NCBI RefSeq assembly: GCF_016820585.1
Contig: NZ_JADHDX010000001.1
Coordinates: 496,001 to 560,000, forward strand
Source: Arthrobacter beigongshangensis
GTDB taxonomy: Bacteria; Bacillota; Bacilli; Bacillales_A; Planococcaceae
Direction: 5' to 3'
Length of the DNA stretch: 64,000 nucleotides
Shown: piece by piece, positions 11,234 to 20,400 of the stretch
Layout of the letters: every line of letters begins with the position of its first letter
How positions within the stretch are numbered: position 1 is the stretch's first letter
Notes under the pieces: generated by a model
Told to the model about the DNA's origin: nothing
Seen by the model: the letters and a program-made list of their open reading frames with translations, nothing else
Databases searched by the model: none
Position numbers and translations under genes: made by a program

Positions 11234-12145
11234 ATGAACGGAATACTTCCTCTTTGGAAAGAAAAAGGGATGACCTCGCATGATTGTGTTTTTAAATTGC
11301 GTAAAATTTTAGGGACAAAAAAAGTAGGTCATACAGGCACACTCGATCCAAGTGTAGAAGGTGTGTTACCCATTTGTATTGGACAAGCAACGAAAGTGGC
11401 AGAGTATGTAACGGATTCCGGTAAGGAGTATGTGGCGGTCGTATCGATTGGAAAGGCAACTGAAACCGAAGATGCAGATGGCGAGGTTGTTGCTTCTGAT
11501 TTAACGCTCAAACAAATTACACAAAGTCAAATAGAAGAAGCGCTTGCTCAATTGACCGGCAAAATTACGCAAATTCCACCGATGTATTCTGCGGTGAAAG
11601 TAAATGGTCGTAGACTCTATGAGTATGCGCGCAAAGGAATTGAAGTCGAACGTCCGATGCGTAAGGTCTTGATTCATGACATTGAACTGCTTGACCCTGT
11701 ACAATTGTACGAAGGGGAAGAAGTTCAGTTCCGTATTCGGGTTGCTTGTGGTAAAGGGACATATATCCGGACGCTTGCGGTGCAGATTGGTGAACTACTT
11801 GGTTACCCTGCGCATATGGCGTCACTCGTTAGGACTGCGTCAGGGACATATAGACAGTTAGATTGCCGCACGTTGGATGAAGTAAGGCAATTGCAAGAAG
11901 AGGGCAGAATCGCAGCGATACTACGTCCTCTTGAAGATGCTTTAGCTGGCTTTCCGAGTGTTGAAATTAGTGAAGATCTGTATGATAAAGTTATGAACGG
12001 TCAAGTATTGCCAGAGCATCCATTGCTACAAGCTAATGAATTTATTGTCTTTACGGCGAAGGACAAGGCAATTGCGGTATATATGAAACATCCTACTAAA
12101 CCGGGCCAAATGAAGCCGGAAAAGATGTTTCCACTGAACGTGTAG
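11234..12145 (+). CDS. truB: tRNA pseudouridine(55) synthase
   Basis: Makes pseudouridine 55 in the T loop of tRNAs. ATG 11234 lies after AAAGGAGGT (11219-11227); an in-frame GTG at 11180 sits inside the preceding hairpin and is rejected. The 303-residue product has the catalytic-loop motif GHTGTLDPSVEGVLP (catalytic Asp), the KEYVAVVSIGKATETEDADGE segment, and CGKGTYIRTLA. A C-terminal domain of about 60 residues follows. It is followed by ribF after 22 bp, the standard order. Confidence 0.96.
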   Translation: MNGILPLWKEKGMTSHDCVFKLRKILGTKKVGHTGTLDPSVEGVLPICIGQATKVAEYVTDSGKEYVAVVSIGKATETEDADGEVVASDLTLKQITQSQIEEALAQLTGKITQIPPMYSAVKVNGRRLYEYARKGIEVERPMRKVLIHDIELLDPVQLYEGEEVQFRIRVACGKGTYIRTLAVQIGELLGYPAHMASLVRTASGTYRQLDCRTLDEVRQLQEEGRIAAILRPLEDALAGFPSVEISEDLYDKVMNGQVLPEHPLLQANEFIVFTAKDKAIAVYMKHPTKPGQMKPEKMFPLNV

Positions 12146-12167
12146 TAATAGGTAAGGAGGAACAACA

Positions 12168-13103
12168 ATGGATATTTACAAATTGCATTATCCGGGAACG
12201 ATTGACATAGATAGTACCGAACAATACTCGCTTGCCATTGGCTTTTTTGACGGCTTACATAAAGGACATCAGACGGTCATTGCTGAAGCAAAAAAGAAAG
12301 CGGCAGAACTCGGTATTCGTTCAGCTGTGATGACATTTGACCCGCATCCATCGCATTTATTCGGTGACGGTGACAATAAGGTAGGTTATATTACACAATA
12401 CCCTGAGAAAGCACGATTACTTGAAACGATGGGGATTGATGCATTATTTATCGTGACATTTGATTGGGCTCTAGCATCACTATCGCCAAAGCAGTTTGTG
12501 GATATTTTCATGAAAGGGCTTCCGATTAAACACGTCACAGCCGGATTTGACTATACATTTGGCTCAAAGGGTGCCGGCACGATGGAACAGATGGCGGCAC
12601 TGGCGGACGGGGCTTTTGGCACGACGGTCATTGAGAAGGTAACGGACCAAGAAGAGAAGATTTCATCGACGCGCATTCGTCAGCTACTGGCAGTGGGGAA
12701 TGTTGAGGAGACGGCATTACTACTCGGCAGACCGTTCCGGACGGTTGGTGTCGTTGTCCATGGTGAAAAACGTGGGCGCCTGCTTGGTTTTCCAACGGCG
12801 AATGTTTCGCCAGAGAACCACACGGTGTTACCTGCTAACGGGGTCTATGCCGTGCGCTTCACAACAGATGGCATCACGCGTAATGGCGTATGCAGTGTCG
12901 GTGTAAAGCCAACCTTCCACGAATCGGGAATCCCGCCTATAGTGGAAGTGAATGTTCTCGACTTTGATGGCGATTTATATGGCAAAGAAGCCGCTGTTGA
13001 TTGGATCAAATATTTAAGACCTGAGGAAAAGTTTGATTCAGTAGATGCATTAATTGAACAAATGGTTATAGATAAAGAACAAGCAAGAGACATATTAACT
13101 TGA
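12168..13103 (+). CDS. ribF: Bifunctional riboflavin kinase / FAD synthetase
   Basis: Converts riboflavin to FMN and then FAD. The N-terminal nucleotidyltransferase domain is marked by LAIGFFDGLHKGHQTVI and SSTRIRQLLAVGNVEE; the C-terminal kinase domain by GRLLGFPTANV and NGVCSVGVKPTF. Length 311 is close to the B. subtilis enzyme. ATG 12168 follows AAGGAGG. It ends the translation cluster; the next 340 bp hold a family A repeat and the rpsO promoter. No FMN riboswitch is visible upstream, consistent with this gene usually being cotranscribed with truB. Confidence 0.95.
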   Translation: MDIYKLHYPGTIDIDSTEQYSLAIGFFDGLHKGHQTVIAEAKKKAAELGIRSAVMTFDPHPSHLFGDGDNKVGYITQYPEKARLLETMGIDALFIVTFDWALASLSPKQFVDIFMKGLPIKHVTAGFDYTFGSKGAGTMEQMAALADGAFGTTVIEKVTDQEEKISSTRIRQLLAVGNVEETALLLGRPFRTVGVVVHGEKRGRLLGFPTANVSPENHTVLPANGVYAVRFTTDGITRNGVCSVGVKPTFHESGIPPIVEVNVLDFDGDLYGKEAAVDWIKYLRPEEKFDSVDALIEQMVIDKEQARDILT

Positions 13104-13108
13104 GTCAA

Positions 13109-13304
13109 GCCTCCGGCGGATGTCACAAATTTTGAAGGGAAGGCAGTCTAAGAACGCGACGTCCTGAAAGTGCCTTGATTTCTGCATAGAACGCAGAAAT
13201 ACGGCAAATCGAACCCTTCGCTGTTCGATTCGCAACGACTGCATACCCGTATCCTGCGGGCACAATTCAAAATTTGGACGTAATTACGCCGAGGCGTAAT
13301 TGAT
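13109..13304. repeat. Family A repeat, copy 3 (long type with module C)
   Basis: Same ends as copy 1 (GCCTCCGGCGGATGTCAC at 13109; TAATTACGCC-GA-GGCGTAATTG at the right). The inner stem is GCAGTC/GACTGC instead of GCAACC/GGTTGC, so both arms changed together. It encloses an extra module with ATTTCTGC/GCAGAAAT and a TCGAAC/GTTCGA stem. Lies between ribF and the rpsO promoter. Confidence 0.85.
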
Positions 13305-13320
13305 TAGAGTAGTATGACTG

Positions 13321-13349
13321 TTGCAATTCAAAAATCGTCATGGTATTAT
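13321..13349 (+). promoter_or_regulatory. SigmaA-type promoter for rpsO
   Basis: TTGCAA (13321-13326), 17 bp, TATTAT (13344-13349). The resulting leader of about 90 nt before rpsO contains short complementary segments and is a candidate S15 autoregulatory leader, as known for this gene in several Bacillales; the fold was not computed. Confidence 0.6.
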
Positions 13350-13446
13350 AAATGAGTGCCAATGTGCACGAACCATTCCTTGGCAACACGAATCACCAAC
13401 GTTTGCTCGGGAACCGGGGATATTTCATTATTTGGAGGTGAAAAGG

Positions 13447-13716
13447 ATGGCTATTACACAAGAGCGTAAACATGAATTGATCAACGAATTCAAAATTCAC
13501 GACAACGATACTGGATCAGCAGATGTTCAGATCGCTGTCCTTACAGAAGAGATCAATAACTTAACAGAGCACCTTAAAACTCATAAGAAAGACCACCACT
13601 CACGTCGTGGACTTTTGAAAATGATTGGTACTCGTCGTAGACTTCTTCGTTTCCTACGTGAAACAGAAGTACAACGTTACCGTGATCTTATTGCTAAACT
13701 CGGCCTACGCCGTTAA
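13447..13716 (+). CDS. rpsO: 30S ribosomal protein S15
   Basis: Binds the central domain of 16S rRNA early in 30S assembly. The 89-residue product [15 protein letters not shown] ... [10 protein letters not shown] is full length. ATG 13447 follows TTGGAGGTG; the longer in-frame ORF from 13321 covers the promoter and leader and is not the gene. Monocistronic layout: own promoter at 13321 and a strong terminator at 13731. The leader between them probably mediates feedback by S15, as reported for other Firmicutes. Confidence 0.98.
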   Translation: MAITQERKHELINEFKIHDNDTGSADVQIAVLTEEINNLTEHLKTHKKDHHSRRGLLKMIGTRRRLLRFLRETEVQRYRDLIAKLGLRR

Positions 13717-13730
13717 TAAGACAACCTGAA

Positions 13731-13755
13731 AAGCGAGCCTAGTGCTCGCTTTTTT
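13731..13755 (+). terminator. Intrinsic terminator of rpsO
   Basis: AAGCGAGC (13731-13738), 5 nt loop, GCTCGCTT followed by a T run to 13755. Confidence 0.9.
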
Positions 13756-13773
13756 GTGTGTATTTAGCGATTT

Positions 13774-13812
13774 GCCCCTGCATTCAACCGGCAAATCCTT
13801 CGACGTATTTGA
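13774..13812. repeat. Possible family A relic
   Basis: Contains GCAAATCCTTCGACGTATTTG, resembling the terminal palindrome of copy 2 but with decayed arms. The rest of the 300 bp between rpsO and pnp holds the rpsO terminator and a TATACT box (13886-13891) without a clear -35 match, which may belong to the pnp promoter. Confidence 0.3.
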
Positions 13813-14018
13813 TTTTGATTTCCCTACAATAAATCAAAACCTCATTAATTATGCCTATCCTATATTAGAATCCACAAAAAAGTGGTATACTGTACAAATG
13901 TGCCATGGTGTCGGTTAATGATGATAAAAACTTGTATTCACTGAGCGCTATCACTTACACTACTATTAATACATATAACGTATACAGTTCAGGCTGGAAT
14001 ATGGAGAGGAGTTCTATA

Positions 14019-16136
14019 ATGACAGAGAAAAAAGTCTATACACTTGATTGGGCGGGTCGTCCGTTAACAATTGAAACGGGTCAACTTGCGAAACAGGCGA
14101 ACGGAGCAGTACTCGTTCGTTACGGAGATACAACAGTACTTTCGACAGCAACAACTTCAAAAAATTCACGGGGGTTGGATTTCTTCCCACTTACGGTGAA
14201 CTATGAAGAGCGTATGTACGCGGTTGGGAAAATTCCGGGGGGCTTCTTGAAACGTGAAGGACGTCCATCTGATAAGGCTGTTTTAACAAGCCGCCTCATT
14301 GACCGTCCAATCCGTCCTTTATTCGCAGACGGCTTCCGTAATGACGTTCAGGTCATTTCTCTTGTGATGTCAGTCGACCAGGACTGCTCATCTGAGATGG
14401 CTGCAATGCTTGGTTCTTCACTAGCATTGTCTGTATCGGATATTCCGTTTGAAGGTCCAATTGCGGGCGTTCAAGTAGGACGTATCGACGGGAAGTTCAT
14501 TGTCAACCCAACACCTGCACAACTAGATAAGAGTGATCTTGACCTTGTCGTTGCGGGAACGAAAGATGCCATTAATATGGTTGAGGCAGGCGCGAAGGAA
14601 GTTGCGGAAGACGTAGTTCTTGAAGCAATTATGTTCGGGCATGAAGAAATCATTAAACTTATCGAATTCCAAGAGAAAATTGTCGCGGAAATCGGTAAAG
14701 CAAAACTTGATATTCCATTGTTCCAATTGGATGAAACAATTTTAGCTAATATTAAAGCTAGCTGCGAAGCAGATCTTGTAAGTGCAATCCAAACACAGGA
14801 AAAGCACGCGCGTGAAGAAGCGATCAATGCGGTACGTAACACAGTCATTGAACGCTATGAGGCGGAAGAAGCTGACGAAGCAACGATGAAACAAGTGAAG
14901 AATGTCTTGGAGCATCTTGTGAAAGAAGAAGTACGTCGTTTGATTACGGATGAAAAAATCCGTCCGGATGGCCGCGGCTTGGATGAAATCCGCCCACTTG
15001 CTTCTGAAGTTGGCATTTTGCCACGTACGCATGGTTCAGGTCTCTTTACACGCGGACAAACACAGGCGTTAAGCATTTGTACACTAGGAGCATTAGGTGA
15101 AGTACAAATCATCGATGGTCTTGGCATTGAAGAATCCAAACGCTTCATGCACCATTATAATTTCCCGAACTTCAGTGTTGGGGAAACAGGTCCAATCCGT
15201 GGACCAGGTCGTCGTGAAATCGGTCACGGAGCACTTGGAGAACGCGCATTGTCGGCTGTTCTGCCAAATGAAACAGATTTCCCATACACAATGCGTTTAG
15301 TTGCAGAAGTTCTTGAATCCAACGGTTCATCTTCACAGGCTTCTATTTGTGCGTCAACAATGGCAATGATGGATGCGGGTGTTCCGTTGAAAGCACCGGT
15401 TGCTGGTATTGCAATGGGTCTTGTGAAAAAAGGGGACAACTACTCTGTACTTTCCGATATTCAAGGGATGGAAGACCATCTTGGCGATATGGACTTCAAA
15501 GTGGCTGGAACTGAACAAGGCATTACAGCACTTCAAATGGACATTAAAATCGACGGACTGTCTCGTCAAATTTTAGAAGAAGCATTGGCGCAAGCTAAAG
15601 TGGGCCGTTTGAAAATATTGAATCATATGATGACTGCAATTAGTACACCACGCACTGAGCTTTCGGAATTTGCTCCGAAAATCATCATGATCAAAATTAA
15701 CCCAGACAAAATCCGCGATGTTATTGGACCTGGTGGAAAAGTCATTAACAAAATTATTGAAGAGACGAATGTTAAAATCGATACAGAGCAAGATGGTACG
15801 ATTTACATTTCTTCTCCGAATAACGATATGAACAATAAAGCCAAAGCCATGATTGAAAATATTGTTCGCGAAGCAAAAGTTGGCGAATATTACATGGCGA
15901 AAGTAAAACGCGTTGAGAAATTTGGTGCTTTCCTAGAGTTATTCCCAGGTAAAGACGGGCTACTTCACGTATCTGAAATTGCAGAAGAACGTACAAAAGT
16001 AGTAGAAGACGTCTTGAAGCTTGGTGACGAGTTGTTTGTCAAGGTAACTGAAATTGATAACCAAGGACGCGTCAATTTGTCTAGAAAAGCTGTTATTCTT
16101 GAAGAAAAAGAAGCGGCGGGCAAAGAGAAAAACTGA
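14019..16136 (+). CDS. pnp: Polyribonucleotide nucleotidyltransferase (PNPase)
   Basis: 3'-to-5' phosphorolytic exoribonuclease of mRNA turnover. ATG 14019 after GAGAGGAG gives 705 residues; an in-frame ATG at 13905 gives an unrelated leader sequence and is rejected. Two RNase PH domains (first near 10-140, second near 310-540) flank an alpha-helical linker; a KH domain ([18 protein letters not shown]) and an S1 domain ([23 protein letters not shown]) close the protein. rpsO-pnp order is universal among relatives. Terminator at 16159. Confidence 0.97.
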   Translation: MTEKKVYTLDWAGRPLTIETGQLAKQANGAVLVRYGDTTVLSTATTSKNSRGLDFFPLTVNYEERMYAVGKIPGGFLKREGRPSDKAVLTSRLIDRPIRPLFADGFRNDVQVISLVMSVDQDCSSEMAAMLGSSLALSVSDIPFEGPIAGVQVGRIDGKFIVNPTPAQLDKSDLDLVVAGTKDAINMVEAGAKEVAEDVVLEAIMFGHEEIIKLIEFQEKIVAEIGKAKLDIPLFQLDETILANIKASCEADLVSAIQTQEKHAREEAINAVRNTVIERYEAEEADEATMKQVKNVLEHLVKEEVRRLITDEKIRPDGRGLDEIRPLASEVGILPRTHGSGLFTRGQTQALSICTLGALGEVQIIDGLGIEESKRFMHHYNFPNFSVGETGPIRGPGRREIGHGALGERALSAVLPNETDFPYTMRLVAEVLESNGSSSQASICASTMAMMDAGVPLKAPVAGIAMGLVKKGDNYSVLSDIQGMEDHLGDMDFKVAGTEQGITALQMDIKIDGLSRQILEEALAQAKVGRLKILNHMMTAISTPRTELSEFAPKIIMIKINPDKIRDVIGPGGKVINKIIEETNVKIDTEQDGTIYISSPNNDMNNKAKAMIENIVREAKVGEYYMAKVKRVEKFGAFLELFPGKDGLLHVSEIAEERTKVVEDVLKLGDELFVKVTEIDNQGRVNLSRKAVILEEKEAAGKEKN

Positions 16137-16158
16137 ATTTGTACAAGCGATAGAATGG

Positions 16159-16193
16159 AAAGCCCCTCTTCATTATGAAGGTGGAGGCTTTTT
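16159..16193 (+). terminator. Intrinsic terminator of pnp
   Basis: AAAGCCCCTCTTCAT pairs with ATGAAGGTGGAGGCTTT, followed by T residues. Confidence 0.75.
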
Positions 16194-16233
16194 GTTCTTA
16201 CCTATATAAGTAAGCTTATTGAGGGGGATTCAT

Positions 16234-17481
16234 ATGATAGAAAAATATATTTGCCCAAATGGCGTGCGAATTGTTCATGAAAAAATGCCTTATGTACGCT
16301 CTGTAGCACTTGGAATTTGGGTTGGTGCAGGTTCAGGGGATGAGCAGGAGTCAGAGGCGGGCATTGCGCATTTCATTGAGCATATGTTATTTAAAGGGAC
16401 AGCGACGAGAAGCGCACGAGCAATTGCGGAGGAATTTGACCGCATCGGTGGCGATGTCAACGCGTTTACGTCGAAGGAAATGACCTGCTATTATACGACG
16501 GTGCTTGGACATCATGCACCTCGTGCTTTAACGGTTTTAGCGGATATGTTTTTCAATTCGGCGTTTGACTCAGCTGAAATTGCAAAAGAAAAGTCGATTG
16601 TCCTCGATGAAATCGCAGCTGTTGAAGACACGCCGGATGATGATGTCGATGAGCGTCTATGGAGCGAAATGTACCCGGATGATGCGATGGGGAAGCCTGT
16701 CTTGGGTAATGAACAGACGATAAACACCTTTGATAAGCTGATGATTGAGCAATTTATGGAGCGCATGTATAGACCTGAACAAATTGTGATTTCTATTGCT
16801 GGAAATTTCGATGATCGCCTCATTCAACTTATTAAGGTGCAATTTGGTTCATTTAAGCGACAGGCGAAGATTGAACAGCCGGTAGCTACCCAAGCCCCTG
16901 CATTCCATGCAGGAATGACTGTTAAAGCGAAAGATATTGAGCAAGCACATATTTGTATCGGCTATCCGGGACTGACGGTAAAAGATGCACGCATTCATGA
17001 TCTTATTATTTTAGACAGTATACTGGGTGGCACGATGTCTTCACGTTTATTTCAAGAAGTTCGCGAAGAGCGTGGTTTGGCTTACTCTATCTACTCTTAT
17101 TATTCGGCATACAAGTCGACTGGGGTATTTGCTGTTTACGGGGGAACATCGCCGGAAAATTTGGGTCTATTAACTGATACGATAGACGAGGTTATCGCGT
17201 CGATTTTACAGAACGGCATTACGGAGAATGAATTGCATAATGCCAAGGAACAATTAAAAGGCGGATTTTTATTAGGTTTAGAAAGCTCGGAATCTAGAAT
17301 GCATCGTAATGGGAAGAATGAATTGATTTTACAGGAGCATAGGACGATTGATGAAGTTGTTGAGCTGATTGATGGAGTTCAAGTGGCCAATGTATACAGA
17401 ATGGCCAATGAAATTTTTACACACCAGCGAGCGATATCCATCATTGCCCCTGAAGATACTGTCAAGGCATTTGAAATTTAG
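16234..17481 (+). CDS. mlpA: M16 family zinc metallopeptidase (MlpA/YmxG)
   Basis: Processing-peptidase-like zinc protease; the B. subtilis homologue MlpA (YmxG) has been linked to extracellular protease expression. The inverted zinc motif HFIEH is in AGIAHFIEHMLFKGT near residue 50, with the downstream Glu in the VEDTPDDDVDE region; the C-terminal M16 domain carries the R/Y pair (REERGLAYSIYSYYS). ATG 16234 follows GAGGGGG; the ATG 15 bp upstream lacks a site. 415 residues, full length. No signal peptide, so cytosolic. Context between pnp and ymxH is conserved. Confidence 0.92.
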   Translation: MIEKYICPNGVRIVHEKMPYVRSVALGIWVGAGSGDEQESEAGIAHFIEHMLFKGTATRSARAIAEEFDRIGGDVNAFTSKEMTCYYTTVLGHHAPRALTVLADMFFNSAFDSAEIAKEKSIVLDEIAAVEDTPDDDVDERLWSEMYPDDAMGKPVLGNEQTINTFDKLMIEQFMERMYRPEQIVISIAGNFDDRLIQLIKVQFGSFKRQAKIEQPVATQAPAFHAGMTVKAKDIEQAHICIGYPGLTVKDARIHDLIILDSILGGTMSSRLFQEVREERGLAYSIYSYYSAYKSTGVFAVYGGTSPENLGLLTDTIDEVIASILQNGITENELHNAKEQLKGGFLLGLESSESRMHRNGKNELILQEHRTIDEVVELIDGVQVANVYRMANEIFTHQRAISIIAPEDTVKAFEI

Positions 17482-17541
17482 CAGTCAGCTTTTCCGCTTT
17501 TCATTCATATAATGGATGGAATGTAGGAGAGGAGAATGGCG

Positions 17542-17817
17542 ATGCTATTATCAGAGCTTGCACAGAAAGAGCTAATTCAAGTTGAGGACGGGGTCCGCTA
17601 TGGTTTTTTGGCGGATACCGACCTTATTTTTAATGGCAAAACAGGGGATATTATTGGATTTGAAATTAAGAAGAAACTTGGACGTTTTTCATTGAAGAAT
17701 CGTCAGGACCAGTCGGATGAGTTTATCCCGTGGAGTGAAATTGTGTTGATTGGAGAACATCGAATCCTTTTTGGTAAAACGCATAGCATGGATGGGGTGA
17801 ATCTGGATGAAAGATAA
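17542..17817 (+). CDS. ymxH: YlmC/YmxH family PRC-barrel protein
   Basis: Small protein with a PRC-barrel fold found in sporulating Firmicutes; function unknown. Starts MLLSELAQKELIQVEDGVRYG and contains the WSEIVLIGEHRILF strand pattern typical of the family. ATG 17542 sits about 7 nt from GGAGAGGAG, while the in-frame ATG at 17536 is too close. Its 3' end overlaps dpaA by 11 bp, so the two are probably coupled. Neighbouring dpaAB suggests sporulation-linked expression, but no such promoter was identified with confidence. Confidence 0.85.
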   Translation: MLLSELAQKELIQVEDGVRYGFLADTDLIFNGKTGDIIGFEIKKKLGRFSLKNRQDQSDEFIPWSEIVLIGEHRILFGKTHSMDGVNLDER

Positions 17818-18580
17818 CGAATGGATCGTAATAGGGGAAGATCCAAGACTTGCAACCTGTTGCACCATGCTAGAAGAGAGAGGCTATAATTGTCACCATA
17901 TCGCGACAAATCAGTATACAGAGCAAGTAGGCGAAAGCATTATACGCCTGTCCCCGAAGCATGTCATTTTCCCGATTTTACAACTAACAGGGACGCTTCC
18001 AGTAGCCTTATTTGCCGAAGGAACACGGTTGTATACAGGTGTTACATCGGAGGAGTGGCGCAAGCCTTTTGAGGATGCGGGACTACGGGTCCATTCATAT
18101 GTGAAAGATGAATCGTTTATCTGGCAAAATGCAAAATTGACGGCGGAAGCTTTTGTCCATGAATATTATGCACGCGTCAAACGTCAAATGGCGGGAAATC
18201 ACTTTAAAGTGGCGGGTTTTGGAAAGGTAGGGAAAATGACTGCGCATGTACTGGCTGCGCTTGGCGCGCATGTAACCGTTGTAGCAAGGTCAATCACGCA
18301 ATTAAGTGAAGCTGCTGCTTTAGGCTATGAAATAGAGCTGCTAACAGCTGATTTTGACCTCGTGGCAGGTAATCTCGTTAACACCATTCCTGCACAATGG
18401 CTTGCTATCAATACGAATCCAGAGCTGCATATTTTTGATCTCGCTTCGGCACCCGGTTGCCTAAAGGAACCTCTTTCGTCCGAATACTATACAGTACTCC
18501 TCGGATTGCCAGGAAAACATTTTCCGATTGATGCGGCAGCCATTTTGACGGATACCGTCGAGGGGATGTCTAGAAAATGA
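17807..18580 (+). CDS. dpaA: Dipicolinate synthase subunit A
   Basis: With DpaB makes dipicolinic acid in the mother cell for spore heat resistance. The Rossmann fold is visible (FKVAGFGKVGKMTAHVLAALGAHVTVVAR near residue 135), followed by LVAGNLVNTIPA and IFDLASAPGC, matching SpoVFA. At 257 residues it is about 40 shorter than the B. subtilis protein, as I recall its length, mostly in the N-terminal half; the core is intact. ATG 17807 follows GGGGTGA. dpaB follows after 12 bp. Strong evidence that the host forms spores. Confidence 0.92.
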   Translation: MKDNEWIVIGEDPRLATCCTMLEERGYNCHHIATNQYTEQVGESIIRLSPKHVIFPILQLTGTLPVALFAEGTRLYTGVTSEEWRKPFEDAGLRVHSYVKDESFIWQNAKLTAEAFVHEYYARVKRQMAGNHFKVAGFGKVGKMTAHVLAALGAHVTVVARSITQLSEAAALGYEIELLTADFDLVAGNLVNTIPAQWLAINTNPELHIFDLASAPGCLKEPLSSEYYTVLLGLPGKHFPIDAAAILTDTVEGMSRK

Positions 18581-18592
18581 AAGGGGATCTCG

Positions 18593-19183
18593 ATGCTACA
18601 AGGGAAGAGAATTGGCCTTGGCATTACGGCGTCACATTGTACGTATGATGCGATACTACCTGTTATCGATTCGCTTAAGGATGCGGGAGCAACGGTTGTT
18701 CCGATTATTACGCATTCTGTATTGACGGCTGCAACGCGTTTTGGCACGGGGGAAGAGTGGATTGCACGTATTGAGAAAGCAACGGGTGAAAAAGTAATTT
18801 CGACAATTGTCGGTGCAGAGCCATTTGGTCCGTCGACACCTGTTGATTGTATGATTATAGCGCCGATGACTGGCAATTCAATTAGCAGATTTGCTAATGC
18901 GGCGACAGATTCACCCGTCCTAATGGCGGCCAAAGCAACATTACGCAATGGGAGTCCAGTTGTTCTCGGTATTTCAACGAATGACGCACTTGGTTTGAAT
19001 GCGATGAATATTATGAAGCTGTTAAATATGAAAAACGTCTTTTTTATTCCGTTTGGACAGGACGATCCGTTTCGTAAACCGAATTCTCTCATCTCCGATT
19101 TTACGCTGATGGTACCTACTGCGGCAGCAGCGCTTGACAATCGTCAACTCCAACCTTTATTAATTATTCATGATAAAATATAA
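18593..19183 (+). CDS. dpaB: Dipicolinate synthase subunit B
   Basis: Flavoprotein-like subunit that partners DpaA in converting the dihydrodipicolinate-pathway intermediate to dipicolinate. The 196 residues match SpoVFB: GKRIGLGITASHCTYD at the N-terminus, PVDCMIIAPMTGNSISRFANA, and DPFRKPNSLISDF near the end. ATG 18593 after AAAGGGGATC. The gene is followed by asd and dapA, which supply the shared lysine/dipicolinate precursor, so the cluster is metabolically coherent. No terminator is obvious between dpaB and asd. Confidence 0.93.
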   Translation: MLQGKRIGLGITASHCTYDAILPVIDSLKDAGATVVPIITHSVLTAATRFGTGEEWIARIEKATGEKVISTIVGAEPFGPSTPVDCMIIAPMTGNSISRFANAATDSPVLMAAKATLRNGSPVVLGISTNDALGLNAMNIMKLLNMKNVFFIPFGQDDPFRKPNSLISDFTLMVPTAAAALDNRQLQPLLIIHDKI

Positions 19184-19350
19184 AAATACAGCACAGAATA
19201 TTCGTAGATATGATATAATTCCACCAATGAACTGCTAACGGTGTAAAGGACTAAAGTTTTTCTGCGAAGCATGTTACATGTTGCAACAATGTGGAGGACT
19301 GCGTAGGTCTTACTATTAACACATCCGTAAAAGCTGAAAGGGAGATAGAG
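19184..19350 (+). promoter_or_regulatory. asd upstream region with possible promoter
   Basis: A TATAAT box at 19214-19219 lacks a good -35 element; a leader of about 130 nt then precedes asd. It does not show the conserved lysine riboswitch sequence blocks I can recall. Its control is unresolved. Confidence 0.35.
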
Positions 19351-20379
19351 ATGAATAAAGTGAATGTTGCAATCGTCGGTGCTACAGGAGCTGTCGGTAC
19401 AAAAATTCTTGAGAAACTAATTGAAAGAGATTTTCCGGCTCAATCAATTAAACTGCTTGCATCCAAACGATCTGCCGGAACTGAAATTACGGCAGGTGGT
19501 TTTACTTATATTGTGGAAGAAACGGTACCAGAATCATTTGAAGGAGTTGACATCGCATTTTTTAGTGCGGGTGGATCTATTTCAGAAAAATTTGCACCAG
19601 AAGCTGTTAAAAGAGGTGCGGTCGTCATTGATAATACGAGTGCATTCCGTATGGTGGAAAATATTCCACTCGTCGTTCCAGAAGTGAATGCGCAAGCTTT
19701 GAATAATCATGCAGGCATCATTGCCAATCCGAATTGTTCAACAATTCAAATGGTAACAGCGCTTCAGCCTGTCAAAGAAAAATTCGGTGTCAATCGTATT
19801 ATCGTGTCAACGTATCAAGCTGTTTCTGGAGCGGGTGCAGAAGCGATTGACGAACTAAGTAGCCAAAGCCAGAAATTCGAAGGGCGCGTAACGAATGAGG
19901 CGGAAATTTTACCATCTGCGTCAGCAGCGAAACATTATCCAATCGCATTCAATGCCATCCCTCAAATTGATGCCTTTGATGCATCAGGTTATACACTTGA
20001 AGAATTGAAAATGATGAATGAGACGAAAAAGATTTTTGGAGACAAAGAGATGTCCGTTGTGGCAACTTGTGTACGACTTCCGGTTGTGACAGGACATTCA
20101 GAGTCCGTTTATATTGAAGTTAACCAAGAGGGCGTGACAGTGGAAGACATCCGTGCGAGCATGGACGGTGCTCCAGGGGTTGTTATCCAAGATAATCCGG
20201 AGCAACAATTGTACCCAATGCCGTTATTTGCAGAAGGAAAAGACGAAGTGTTTGTTGGTCGTATCCGTAAAGACCCGAATCATGCAGGAGGATTCCATAT
20301 GTGGATCGTCTCGGACAATTTGCTTAAAGGAGCCGCGTTGAACTCGGTGCAAATTGCAGAACAGCTCATTCGACAATAA
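19351..20379 (+). CDS. asd: Aspartate-semialdehyde dehydrogenase
   Basis: NADPH-dependent reduction of aspartyl phosphate to the semialdehyde, feeding lysine, threonine, methionine, cell wall and dipicolinate synthesis. N-terminal NADP fold (VNVAIVGATGAVGTKILE); catalytic Cys in IIANPNCSTIQMV; GHSESVYIEV and the closing RKDPNHAGGFHMWIVSDNL are typical. ATG 19351 after GGGAGATAG; the in-frame start at 19291 extends into the leader. 342 residues. dapG, which follows asd in B. subtilis, is missing here and dapA comes next. Confidence 0.96.
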   Translation: MNKVNVAIVGATGAVGTKILEKLIERDFPAQSIKLLASKRSAGTEITAGGFTYIVEETVPESFEGVDIAFFSAGGSISEKFAPEAVKRGAVVIDNTSAFRMVENIPLVVPEVNAQALNNHAGIIANPNCSTIQMVTALQPVKEKFGVNRIIVSTYQAVSGAGAEAIDELSSQSQKFEGRVTNEAEILPSASAAKHYPIAFNAIPQIDAFDASGYTLEELKMMNETKKIFGDKEMSVVATCVRLPVVTGHSESVYIEVNQEGVTVEDIRASMDGAPGVVIQDNPEQQLYPMPLFAEGKDEVFVGRIRKDPNHAGGFHMWIVSDNLLKGAALNSVQIAEQLIRQ

Positions 20380-20400
20380 TACGGTAAAGGATGGATCACA

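Noticed and set aside
17756..17795. SigmaK promoter for dpaA (CATAGCAT box)
   Set aside because: The -35 AC would be too far from the -10, and the start would fall on the start codon.
19220..19350. Lysine riboswitch before asd
   Set aside because: The leader is short and lacks the conserved blocks of that riboswitch as I know them.
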